A stretch of DNA of 51,694 nt from positions 1-51,694 of the forward strand of contig JARIAR010000017.1 of the NCBI GenBank assembly GCA_029257805.1, in the 5' to 3' direction. Below the pieces are notes generated by a model. It had not been told where the DNA came from. It made no database searches and worked only from the letters and a program-made list of their open reading frames with translations. Made by a program: the position numbers and the translations under genes. Shown here piece after piece: positions 33,796-40,984 of the stretch (positions are counted from its first letter, which is position 1; each line of letters opens with the position of its first letter). Source of the DNA: Blautia sp. GTDB lineage: Bacteria > Bacillota > Clostridia > Lachnospirales > Lachnospiraceae.

Positions 33796-34788
33796 ATGAA
33801 AACGAGAAGAGATCAGATTCTTCTGGCAGGGATATTAGCAGGAATGATTTTAGGGGGATGTATTCCGGTATCTATTCAGGCTGCTGTGACAGATGGGAAA
33901 ACACTGGTGCAAAATTTGAATAAAGCACCGGATTATTATATTTTTTCAGAATCTCAGATTAGAGAACTTTCCGATCAGGAGGTTCAGAGCCTGGATGCCG
34001 CCGGACGTCAAATGGCAATTAATGAGATTTATGCCAGGAGAGGCAGGAAATTTGTTTTGCCGGAAGTACAGGGGTATTTTGATGGGAAAAACTGGTATAA
34101 GGGAGTTGTAGATTCCGCTTCTTTTAATGAAGAGATATTTAATGAATATGAAGAAAAAAATATTGAGAAATTAATGGGAGTTTCAGATTCTTCTTATCTT
34201 TTGGAAGGGAGTAACAGCCGTTATCTTACGAACGAGGAAGTAAAAGGACTTACACGGGCAGAACTGCAGCTTGGGATCAATGAAATTTATGCTCGCCGCG
34301 GGAGAAAATTTGCCATGAAAGAATATCAGGATTATTTTTCAGGAAAATCGTGGTACAATGGTACAATTGAACCGCAGAATTTTAATGATGGGGTTTTCAA
34401 CGAGTATGAAGTTGCAAATATTCAGAAGCTGACCGCAGCTATGGGGGAAATTGACGCAGGCAGAACGGAAATCATAGAAAATTTTGCAGGCTGTTATGTA
34501 TTAGATAAAGAAGGTTTAGGAGTTGTGTTGGAAATCAGTGTATATGGAGATCAGACCTGCGCTTCGGCACCTGCAGGAAAAGAAGTGGGAAGCGTAATGG
34601 CCTCGGTTCAGATCGGCTCAGGTGGGGTTTCAACAACGCAGGGATATCTTTATAAAGAAGGAGAAAATACCTATAGTGTTTCCGGTGGAGATTTAATGGG
34701 ATCTTATTTACAGGTGTTGTCCAATGGTGTTGTAATTACAGGTCTTGGAGGCCTTGATGGGACATATACCCTTGTAGAACGTTATTAA
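33796..34788 (+). CDS. Secreted protein with two YARHG domains
   Basis: This protein of about 330 residues has a signal sequence (QILLAGILAGMILGG, then SIQA near residue 30). The GGCIP stretch could also act as a lipobox, so it is either secreted or a lipoprotein. Two YARHG domains follow, each with the motif INEIYARRGRKF and the later NWYKG or SWYNG pattern, at about residues 60-125 and 145-212. YARHG is an extracellular domain, common in Clostridia, whose role is not known; cell-wall binding is often assumed. The C-terminal 100 residues are beta-rich and unassigned. GGGGGCGG is an unusually G-rich ribosome site for ATG 33796. Confidence 0.85.
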   Translation: MKTRRDQILLAGILAGMILGGCIPVSIQAAVTDGKTLVQNLNKAPDYYIFSESQIRELSDQEVQSLDAAGRQMAINEIYARRGRKFVLPEVQGYFDGKNWYKGVVDSASFNEEIFNEYEEKNIEKLMGVSDSSYLLEGSNSRYLTNEEVKGLTRAELQLGINEIYARRGRKFAMKEYQDYFSGKSWYNGTIEPQNFNDGVFNEYEVANIQKLTAAMGEIDAGRTEIIENFAGCYVLDKEGLGVVLEISVYGDQTCASAPAGKEVGSVMASVQIGSGGVSTTQGYLYKEGENTYSVSGGDLMGSYLQVLSNGVVITGLGGLDGTYTLVERY

Positions 34789-34818
34789 TAAAAAGATAAA
34801 ATTCCAACTATAAATTAG

Positions 34819-35052
34819 AATAATCCAAAACAAGGATATTTACCACTGTTTCTTTCCGCTTGTTTGGATCTGCCGGATCCTGTTTTGACATTTGACAGAT
34901 TCATGTATCTCATGGATCACCAGACTCCATCATACCGAACCTTTAGATATTTCATCAACGAAGTACTTCAGGATAAGATTGAAAACATTTTTAACGACAT
35001 CAATCAAGCTATCTTCCACGAGGGGTATGTGGATTTAAAAAGAGGGATGTGA
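34819..35052 (+). pseudogene. IS1182-type transposase remnant, internally deleted and truncated
   Basis: The frame reads NNPKQGYLPLFLSACLDLP at the N-terminal side, which has the style of IS1182-family transposase starts, then DPVLTFDRFM. It then jumps to MYLMDHQTPSYRTFRYFINE and IENIFNDINQAIF, blocks that in full-length proteins lie roughly 60 residues further on. The start codon is missing (a stop precedes the first codon shown), an internal segment is gone, and everything after residue 75 (the DDE catalytic part) is lost. The end runs into the terminator at 35039. It is a dead fossil. Confidence 0.75.
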
Positions 35053-35084
35053 AAAAACTCAATGGAGTTTTTCACATCCCTCTT
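35039..35084. terminator. Strong terminator for tRNA-Pro (and + strand remnant)
   Basis: AAAGAGGGATGTGAAAAAACTC and GAGTTTTTCACATCCCTCTTT form a stem of about 21 bp with one bulged A and a 4-base loop. T-rich tracts follow on both strands. It lies 12 bases beyond the tRNA 3' end on the - strand. Confidence 0.85.
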
Positions 35085-35095
35085 TATTTCGTCAG

Positions 35096-35169
35096 TCGAA
35101 GCGACGGGATTCGAACCCACGACCTCTGCGTCCCGAACGCAGCGCTCTACCAAACTGAGCCACGCTTCG
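35096..35169 (-). tRNA. tRNA-Pro(CGG)
   Basis: The - strand folds as a 74-base cloverleaf: acceptor CGAAGCG/CGCTTCG, D arm GCTC...GAGC, anticodon stem CTGCG/CGCAG with loop TTCGGGA (anticodon CGG, reading CCG, proline), T loop TTCGAAT, and discriminator A. The CCA end is not encoded (ACTGAC follows). It has its own promoter and terminator. Confidence 0.95.
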
Positions 35170-35184
35170 TCAACTGCAAAAGCT

Positions 35185-35213
35185 ATTATATCTGTTTTGT
35201 AAAAGATTGTCAA
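35185..35213 (-). promoter_or_regulatory. Consensus promoter of tRNA-Pro
   Basis: A perfect TTGACA (35213-35208) and a perfect TATAAT (35190-35185) with a 17-base spacer on the - strand, 15 bases before the mature tRNA 5' end. Confidence 0.9.
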
Positions 35214-35304
35214 GTGAAATAATAAAAAAATTAAAAAATATCAAAATGAATGAAAAAAATTTTTCGTCATATATTTTACAGATGATAGAAAAGGGGGCGC
35301 TTTT

Positions 35305-36138
35305 TTGGCAGAATACAGACGTTTTGTTGCTTATGTATATGTATATAGAAATGGAAGAAAAGAAGAAAACTGTGGATTTGTAAAGGTGGAAGTAAAGAAA
35401 GAAAAGTGTACAATGGAAATCCATCTGCAATCAGATGAGATTATTTTGGGAACAGAATGCAAAGTTTATGGATTTTTTCGGGAAAATGGAAAAATGAAAG
35501 GTGTAAATCTTGGAAAGCTTTCGGCAGAAACGGGTATGGTGAAAGGAGTTTTGGAAACGCTATCTGAAAAACCGGGTGGATGTGACGTTGCTCTTGAAAG
35601 AATAGGAGGAATGGTGTTTATAACAGAGACAGGAGAATTTTTCGGGACAGAGTGGGATGATCTTCCTATTGTTCCGGATCGTTTTGAGGAATTTCAGCCT
35701 GAAGAAGAAAAAGAGCAGAATGCATGCCCGGAACAAGAAGAGAAGGTTGTGATGGCGGAAGTGAAAGAGGAGGATATTTCAATAGGAGAAGCATACGTAC
35801 CTTTCGAAGATGGGGAGTTTGTACAGTGCCGAAAAATAAAGCTGGGTGATATCATGTGCCTGTCAGGAAAAAACTGTCCCCTCCGTCAAAATCGTTTTCT
35901 GTTATATGGATATTATAACTTCGGACATCTTTTTCTGGGAATTAAGGAAAATGGGCAGAAGGTACTGGGGGTTCCGGGCATTTATGATCAACAGGAATGT
36001 TTTATGGCAGGAATGTTTGGTTTTCCCTTTTTTAAAAAAAGCAGGATGATTAAAGAACCAGAGGGAAAGGGAGGGTATTGGTATCGTTTAATCAATGCCC
36101 CGGATGCCAACGAAAGGAATCGTCTGAAGCAGAATTGA
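35305..36138 (+). CDS. Conserved Lachnospiraceae protein (possibly DUF6128)
   Basis: This 277-residue protein begins with a TTG at 35305 behind AAAGGGGG. It has an N-terminal beta-rich domain starting AEYRRFVAYVYVY to about residue 115, an acidic Glu-rich linker at 130-165, and a C-terminal domain with LLYGYYNFGHLFLG and VPGIYDQQECFMAGMFGFP. It has no signal peptide or membrane segment. I recall this architecture as a lineage-restricted family, perhaps DUF6128, with no known function; I am not sure of the number. Its 3' end overlaps the convergent activase gene by 51 bases. Confidence 0.72.
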   Translation: MAEYRRFVAYVYVYRNGRKEENCGFVKVEVKKEKCTMEIHLQSDEIILGTECKVYGFFRENGKMKGVNLGKLSAETGMVKGVLETLSEKPGGCDVALERIGGMVFITETGEFFGTEWDDLPIVPDRFEEFQPEEEKEQNACPEQEEKVVMAEVKEEDISIGEAYVPFEDGEFVQCRKIKLGDIMCLSGKNCPLRQNRFLLYGYYNFGHLFLGIKENGQKVLGVPGIYDQQECFMAGMFGFPFFKKSRMIKEPEGKGGYWYRLINAPDANERNRLKQN

Positions 36139-36783
36139 ACGAAAATGTTCCAGCTGTTCACGGGAATAACTGCTAAATCCAGGCTGAAGGACTTCCTCTG
36201 AGTCGCGATAAGCCTGGAGATAGTAGGCTTTGGCGCCTTTGAGCCATGTTCCGATCTCGCAGAAATCCTGTTCTGTATGAAGTTCTTTGACGACAGTTGT
36301 ACGAAATTCATAATCAATGGATCCGTTTTTTAACAGCTCTACAGAGTTGTACAGGGAAGAAAGGTCCGGCTGGGAAATTCCTGTAAGAACAGAGTAACGT
36401 GCCGGGCTGGTTTTGATATCCATAGCAATCATATCGACAAGTTTGTCTTTTATAAGATTTTTAAGAAGTGTGGGGTGTGAGCCGTTTGTATCAAGTTTTA
36501 CGGGATATCCCATACTTTTGATTTTTTGGAGAAAATTCCCCAGATCATGGGAAAGGGAAGGCTCTCCTCCTGTGATACAGACACCTTCTAGAATTCCTTT
36601 TCGTTTTTCTAAAAATGAGAAAAATTCTTCCTGACTGTATTCCGGTTGGGTTTCGGGATGCAGAACAAGGCTGCTGTTCTGGCAAAAAGGACAACGGAAA
36701 TTGCAACCGCCAAGAAAGACGGTACAGGCAACTTTTCCGGGATAGTCTAATAAGGTTGTTTTATTAATGCCGCATATTTTCAT
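36088..36783 (-). CDS. nrdG: Anaerobic ribonucleotide reductase-activating protein (radical SAM)
   Basis: This 231-residue radical SAM enzyme has the iron-sulfur motif in GGCNFRCPFCQN (CxxxCxxC, about residues 23-30), the glycine block ITGGEPSL and the MDIKTSPARY segment typical of glycyl-radical activases. The N terminus MKICGINKTTLLDYPGK fits the NrdG2-type subfamily (TIGR02495) that installs the glycyl radical on class III ribonucleotide reductase. The start is at 36783 with AGGAGGT upstream; a longer frame to 36855 has no such site. The reductase nrdD is not in the window, so the partner is inferred from family only. Confidence 0.85.
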   Translation of the reverse strand: MKICGINKTTLLDYPGKVACTVFLGGCNFRCPFCQNSSLVLHPETQPEYSQEEFFSFLEKRKGILEGVCITGGEPSLSHDLGNFLQKIKSMGYPVKLDTNGSHPTLLKNLIKDKLVDMIAMDIKTSPARYSVLTGISQPDLSSLYNSVELLKNGSIDYEFRTTVVKELHTEQDFCEIGTWLKGAKAYYLQAYRDSEEVLQPGFSSYSREQLEHFRSILLQTIPFVGIRGID

Positions 36784-36865
36784 AAGTACCTCCTGTTTAT
36801 CTGATTGGTTGTTATAAGGTGGTTTAAGAATAACGCAGGAAACTTGGGAAATCAAGTGGCGAAAA

Positions 36866-36894
36866 TTGACAGGCGGAAAGGAAATCCGTATAAT
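36866..36894 (+). promoter_or_regulatory. Consensus sigma-A promoter for the MATE gene
   Basis: TTGACA (36866-36871), a 17-base spacer, and TATAAT (36889-36894) are perfect to consensus, 34 bases before the start codon. The longer reading frame from 36805 would start upstream of this promoter and can be dismissed. Confidence 0.9.
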
Positions 36895-36927
36895 TTTGGA
36901 AGAAACATTTTACTTTTGGAGGAAATT

Positions 36928-38334
36928 ATGAAAGGGTGCAATCTTACAGAAGGAAAGATTACCAGAAATTTAATATGTTTTGCGTTGCCTATGATGGCAG
37001 GAAATCTTTTGCAACAATGTTATAATATTGCAGATACCTTGATCGTAAGTCGTTTTCTTGGAGCAGATGCGCTGGCGGCAGTAGGATCTTCTTATACGCT
37101 GATGACATTTCTTACGTCGATTTTGTTAGGAATGTGTATGGGAAGCGGGGCAGCTTTTTCCATATGGTATGGAGAGAAAGACATAAAAAGCTTGAAAGAA
37201 GGAATGGTTCATGCGTTTGGGCTGATTGCGGGAATTACGGTAATCTTAAATGTTGCAGTGTTTGCGGGATTGCCGTTAATCTTGAAGCTTTTGCAGGTAC
37301 CGGAAGAAATTGTCCCTTATATGAGGGAGTATTTAAAAATTATTTTTGTGGGGATAGGGGCAACTTTTTTATATAATTATTTTGCAGCCCTGCTTCGGTC
37401 AATAGGAAATTCAGTCATTCCCCTTATGTTTCTTGGGAGTGCTGCAGTTTTAAATATTGTATTGGACTTCTTTTTTGTTTTTGGCTTAAAAAGAGGCGTT
37501 GGAGGTGCTGCGGAGGCAACGGTTATTTCACAGTTTTTTTCTGGAATCGGCATTGCGTTTTATACTAATAGATGTTTTCCGGAATTACGTATTTCCAAGA
37601 AAGATATTTGTCTGAAATATACTGTTTTAAAAGAAATTTCAGAGTTTTCTTTTTTGACATGTATGCAGCAGTCTATTATGAATTTTGGGATTTTAATGGT
37701 ACAGGGACTTGTGAACAGTTTTGGACCTGCAGTGATGGCAGCGTTTGCGGCAGCTGTAAAAATTGACTCCTTTGCGTATATGCCGGTGCAGGATTTTGGA
37801 AATGCGTTTTCTACCTTTATCGCTCAGAATTACGGAGCCGGAAAATTCAAAAGAATTCAAAAAGGGATGAAGAGTGCAGTTTGTACAGCGTTTTGTTTTT
37901 GTGTGGTTATTAGTAGTGTAGTTTTTGTATTTGCCGGACCTCTTATGCGGATTTTTGTCAGTGAAAAAGAGACAGAAATTGTAAAGATAGGGGCAGAGTA
38001 TCTGAGAATAGAGGGAAGCTTTTATTTTGGGATTGGAATTTTGTTTTTGCTTTATGGTCTGTACAGGGCAGTAAAGCTTCCGGGAATGTCAGTGATCCTT
38101 ACTATTTTATCTCTTGGGACAAGAGTTCTGCTTGCATATGTGTTGTCAGCTGTTCCATTTATAGGGGTAAAAGGGATTTGGGCAGCAGTACCTGTTGGAT
38201 GGATTTTGGCAGATACAGTAGGTGTCCTTTATTATAAAAAACATAAAAAAGAGTTAGAAAGAACTCTTGGAGGAATAAAACAGGAGGAACAGTATGAAAA
38301 CGGAACAGGAGCGTTTTATGAAGGCGGCAATTAG
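36928..38334 (+). CDS. MATE-family multidrug/metabolite efflux transporter
   Basis: This protein of about 468 residues has twelve predicted membrane segments in two pseudo-symmetric halves. It starts LTEGKITRNLICFALPMMAGNLLQQCYNIADTL, the hallmark N terminus of Na+- or H+-coupled MATE exporters in Firmicutes. GMCMGSGAAFSIWYG, PVQDFGNAFSTFIAQNYGA and GVKGIWAAVPVGWILAD are further family blocks. TGGAGG precedes the ATG. Its 3' end overlaps tadA by 41 bases, an unusually long same-strand overlap, so the genes are coupled in expression. The substrate cannot be predicted. Confidence 0.93.
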   Translation: MKGCNLTEGKITRNLICFALPMMAGNLLQQCYNIADTLIVSRFLGADALAAVGSSYTLMTFLTSILLGMCMGSGAAFSIWYGEKDIKSLKEGMVHAFGLIAGITVILNVAVFAGLPLILKLLQVPEEIVPYMREYLKIIFVGIGATFLYNYFAALLRSIGNSVIPLMFLGSAAVLNIVLDFFFVFGLKRGVGGAAEATVISQFFSGIGIAFYTNRCFPELRISKKDICLKYTVLKEISEFSFLTCMQQSIMNFGILMVQGLVNSFGPAVMAAFAAAVKIDSFAYMPVQDFGNAFSTFIAQNYGAGKFKRIQKGMKSAVCTAFCFCVVISSVVFVFAGPLMRIFVSEKETEIVKIGAEYLRIEGSFYFGIGILFLLYGLYRAVKLPGMSVILTILSLGTRVLLAYVLSAVPFIGVKGIWAAVPVGWILADTVGVLYYKKHKKELERTLGGIKQEEQYENGTGAFYEGGN

Positions 38335-38809
38335 CCAGGCAAAAAAAGCAGAAGCTTTAGAAGAAGTTCCCATTGGCTGCGTGATCGTAAAAGATGGAAA
38401 GATTATTGCCAGGGGTTATAATAGAAGAAATACAGATAAAAATACACTTTCCCATGCAGAATTAAATGCGATTCGAAAGGCAAGTAGAAAGCTGGGAGAC
38501 TGGAGACTGGAAGGATGTACTATGTATGTTACTCTGGAACCATGTCAGATGTGTGCCGGTGCTCTTGTACAGTCCAGAATTGATGAGGTTGTGATCGGGA
38601 GTATGAATCCGAAAGCCGGATGCGCCGGTTCTGTTTTGAATCTTTTGGAAATGGAAGGGTTCAATCATCAGGTGCGAGTAGTAAGAGGCATTTTGGAAGA
38701 GGAATGTTCCTCTATGCTATCTTCTTTTTTTAAGACACTTCGGGAGAAGAAAAAAAGAGAAAAAGAAGAGAAGAAAGCGTTAGAACGTAGACTTTTAGAA
38801 AAAAAGTGA
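38294..38809 (+). CDS. tadA: tRNA-specific adenosine deaminase
   Basis: This 171-residue enzyme deaminates the wobble adenosine of tRNA-Arg(ACG) to inosine. The zinc ligands and catalytic glutamate are in SHAELNAI (HAE, about residue 57) and LEPCQMCAGAL (PCxxC), and VPIGCVIVKDGKII and MNPKAGCAGS are family blocks. The last 25 residues are an unusual Lys/Glu-rich tail (EKKKREKEEKKALERR). The ATG is preceded by CAGGAGGAAC, lying inside the end of the MATE gene. In B. subtilis the homologue sits beside the SRP RNA and dnaX, as it nearly does here. Confidence 0.95.
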   Translation: MKTEQERFMKAAISQAKKAEALEEVPIGCVIVKDGKIIARGYNRRNTDKNTLSHAELNAIRKASRKLGDWRLEGCTMYVTLEPCQMCAGALVQSRIDEVVIGSMNPKAGCAGSVLNLLEMEGFNHQVRVVRGILEEECSSMLSSFFKTLREKKKREKEEKKALERRLLEKK

Positions 38810-38846
38810 TATGATAAAAGATAAAGAAAAAGAGGAGGATTAAAAC

Positions 38847-39284
38847 ATGGAATTAGAAGTATTAAGAAAAGACATGGTAGCAGCCATGAAAGCAAAGGAT
38901 AAAATGACAAAAGAGGCAGTCTCTTCTCTGATTGCGGCAGTAAAAAAAGTAGCTATTGATGAGGGCTGCCGTGATAATATTGCGCCGGAACTTGTAGATC
39001 GCGTGATTCTTAAAGAGATGAAAACGGTAAAAGAGCAGATCGATACATGTCCGGAAAGCCGTCAGGATTTACGTGAAGAATATCAGGCTACCTATGATGT
39101 AATCGCAAAATATGCTCCAAAACAAATGGATGAAAAAGAAATAAAGGCTGTTTTGGAAGAAAAGTTTGCAGATGTTCTTGCAACAAAAAACAAAGGGCAG
39201 ATCATGAAAGCAGTTATGGGCGAATTAAAAGGAAAAGCAGACGGAAAAGTGATTAATCAGGTAGTTGCGGAGTATTGTAAGTAA
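38847..39284 (+). CDS. GatB/YqeY-domain protein
   Basis: This 145-residue protein has the YqeY fold, related to the tRNA-binding tail of GatB. Family blocks are LRKDMVAAMKAKDKMTKEAVSSLIAAVK at the N terminus, YDVIAKYAPKQMDEKEI in the middle and KGQIMKAVMGELKGKADGKVINQVV at the end. A role in tRNA-dependent amidation or tRNA binding is suspected from the domain, but not shown. AGAGGAGG precedes the ATG. A bidirectional terminator follows. Confidence 0.92.
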   Translation: MELEVLRKDMVAAMKAKDKMTKEAVSSLIAAVKKVAIDEGCRDNIAPELVDRVILKEMKTVKEQIDTCPESRQDLREEYQATYDVIAKYAPKQMDEKEIKAVLEEKFADVLATKNKGQIMKAVMGELKGKADGKVINQVVAEYCK

Positions 39285-39322
39285 AGAAGTGGAATATGAA
39301 AAAGTAAAAAGGGAACAATAAA

Positions 39323-39358
39323 AAAACCAGAGTCAATCAACAGGATTGCTCTGGTTTT
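39323..39358. terminator. Bidirectional terminator (yqeY / SRP RNA)
   Basis: AAAACCAGAG-T-CAATC and GATTG-CTCTGGTTTT form a stem of about 15 bp with a 5-base loop; Ts follow on both strands. It ends yqeY on + and the SRP RNA on -. Confidence 0.85.
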
Positions 39359-39371
39359 GTAAGTTCTTTAT

Positions 39372-39636
39372 TACGCGCGCCGCACTTCGGAATGCTCCCA
39401 CAGACGTTACCTTTACAGTTAACTCGGCCCAGGCACCCTTACGGCACACAAGAGCTCCTGCTTAGTGCTGCTACATTCCTGTCCTGACACGGTTCACAGG
39501 TTCCTGTTGCGTAAGACCCAAACGTCAACGCCACTTATAAAGGGCAGCTCTGCAAGAAACAAGCCTCGGATTGGCATCACCCCTGCTATAGCGGATTGCA
39601 GGTACAGGGCACCGCTAACTCCCCGGCTGCGCGGAC
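39372..39636 (-). ncRNA. ffs: Signal recognition particle RNA, large bacterial type
   Basis: On the - strand the domain IV apical hairpin is clear: GTGAACCGTGTCAGG, then ACA-GGAA-TGT with the GGAA tetraloop, AGCA, and GCACTAAGC. This is the Ffh-binding site with its asymmetric loop. Upstream, GGGGTGATGCCAATCCGAGGC and the GCCGGGGAGTTAGCGGTGCCCTGTA 5' region fit the Alu-domain-bearing long SRP RNA (about 265-270 bases) of Firmicutes. The 5' end is placed from the promoter, and the 3' end from the closing GC-rich stem near 39372, so both are good to within a few bases. Confidence 0.93.
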
Positions 39637-39640
39637 TTTA

Positions 39641-39669
39641 ATTATAGTTGTTTTTAAGAGATTTGTCAA
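39641..39669 (-). promoter_or_regulatory. Consensus promoter of the SRP RNA
   Basis: A perfect TTGACA (39669-39664) and TATAAT (39646-39641) with a 17-base spacer on the - strand. Confidence 0.9.
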
Positions 39670-39701
39670 TAGTTTCCCGGTTGTGTTTTTACAGAATGCA
39701 G

Positions 39702-39730
39702 TTGTAGAAAAATGTAAATTGTTATATAAT
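39702..39730 (+). promoter_or_regulatory. Sigma-A promoter for the phosphofructokinase
   Basis: TTGTAG (39702-39707) and TATAAT (39725-39730) are separated by 17 bases. It is divergent from the SRP RNA promoter, 32 bases away. Confidence 0.75.
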
Positions 39731-39783
39731 AACCAATAAGAATTGCTTATTGTGCAGACAGGAAGCACGGAATGGAGGTTACT

Positions 39784-40866
39784 ATGATTAAAAGAATCGG
39801 TATGCTGACAAGCGGCGGTGACTGCCAGGCATTAAATGCCACAATGCGTGGTGTTGTAAAAGGTTTATCCAATTATTTTGATGAGTTGGAAGTTTATGGA
39901 TTTGATGATGGGTATAAAGGGCTTATTTATGGAAAATACCGTATGCTCACGTCAAAAGATTTTTCAGGTATCCTTACTCAGGGGGGAACAATTCTGGGTA
40001 CTTCCCGGCAGCCGTTTAAATTAATGCGTGTTCCGGATGAAAAGGGACTTGATAAAGTAGAAGCAATGAAGCAAACTTATTATAAGCTTTGTCTGGACTG
40101 TCTTGTGATCCTGGGAGGAAATGGTACACAGAAAACAGCGAACCTCCTTCGGGAAGAGGGACTTAATATCATTCATCTTCCAAAAACCATAGATAATGAC
40201 ATTTACGGAACAGATATGACTTTTGGTTTTCAAAGTGCTGTAAATATAGCTACAAGTGCAATTGATTGCATTCATACAACGGCTGCTTCTCATGGACGTG
40301 TTTTTATTGTGGAAATAATGGGACACAAAGTGGGAAGTCTGACCCTTCATGCAGGGATTGCAGGAGGAGCAGATATTATTTTGATTCCGGAAATTCCATA
40401 TGATATTAAGAAAGTGGTAGAGGCAATCCAGAGAAGGGCAAAAGCAGGAAAGCGTTTTACGATTCTGGCAGTTGCAGAAGGGGCTATTTCAAAAGAGGAT
40501 GCACAGCTTCCTAAGAAGAAATATAAAGAAAAACTGGAAGCACGAGCAAAGAAGTATCCATCTGTTTCTTACGAGATTGCAGATCGGATTTTTAAAGAAA
40601 CAGGAAGCGAAGTACGTATTACGGTTCCTGGACATACCCAGAGAGGCGGCGAACCATGTGCATATGACAGAGTACTTTCTACAAGAATCGGAGCAGGTGC
40701 AGCCGAGGCGATCATAGATGAAGAATATGGCATTATGATCGGTATTGTAAATGGAAAAATAAAACGTGTACCATTAGAGGAATGTGCAGGAAAACTGAAA
40801 ATGGTAAATCCAAAAGACCAGACAGTGAAAGCGGCGAAACAGATTGGTATTAGTTTTGGAGACTGA
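39784..40866 (+). CDS. 6-phosphofructokinase, atypical active site
   Basis: This 360-residue protein of the PfkA superfamily probably phosphorylates fructose-6-phosphate. It has GGDCQALNATMRG near residue 11, the phosphoryl-donor loop GGNGTQKTA (111-119), PKTIDND (133-139), MGHKVGS, AVAEGA and PGHTQRGG. Compared with E. coli PfkA, the donor-loop Gly104 is kept and Gly124 is Lys. The Mg-binding Asp103 is Asn and the substrate-binding Arg162 (MGR) is His. Gly/Lys at 104/124 is typical of ATP-using group III enzymes, so ATP is the likelier donor. The start is ATG 39784 after GGAGGT; the upstream ATG at 39772 overlaps that site. Confidence 0.85.
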   Translation: MIKRIGMLTSGGDCQALNATMRGVVKGLSNYFDELEVYGFDDGYKGLIYGKYRMLTSKDFSGILTQGGTILGTSRQPFKLMRVPDEKGLDKVEAMKQTYYKLCLDCLVILGGNGTQKTANLLREEGLNIIHLPKTIDNDIYGTDMTFGFQSAVNIATSAIDCIHTTAASHGRVFIVEIMGHKVGSLTLHAGIAGGADIILIPEIPYDIKKVVEAIQRRAKAGKRFTILAVAEGAISKEDAQLPKKKYKEKLEARAKKYPSVSYEIADRIFKETGSEVRITVPGHTQRGGEPCAYDRVLSTRIGAGAAEAIIDEEYGIMIGIVNGKIKRVPLEECAGKLKMVNPKDQTVKAAKQIGISFGD

Positions 40867-40882
40867 GAGACACAATCTGTAC

Positions 40883-40912
40883 TTGACGGAACAAGGTGCT
40901 TTCCCTTATTAT
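40883..40912 (+). promoter_or_regulatory. Probable promoter for dnaX-ybaB-recR
   Basis: TTGACG (40883-40888) and TATTAT (40907-40912) have an 18-base spacer. The predicted transcript starts just before a strong leader hairpin. Confidence 0.6.
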
Positions 40913-40929
40913 TAGATAATGTAAAAAGA

Positions 40930-40959
40930 GACTGCCGCGGGAAAATTTTTCCGCGGCGG
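40930..40959 (+). promoter_or_regulatory. Strong GC-capped hairpin in the dnaX leader
   Basis: CCGCGGGAAAA and TTTTTCCGCGG form an 11-bp near-perfect palindrome with almost no loop, extended by G-C and T-G pairs outward. No T-tract follows the stem, so it is not a standard terminator. It ends about 12 bases before the ribosome site of dnaX and could be a residual terminator of the upstream gene or an mRNA structure element. Confidence 0.5.
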
Positions 40960-40984
40960 CTGTGCGAATGAGAGGAGTGTGTTC

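Noticed and set aside
39586-39768. 60-residue open frame on the - strand
   Set aside because: It overlaps the SRP RNA promoter and 5' end; its composition is explained by the RNA gene.
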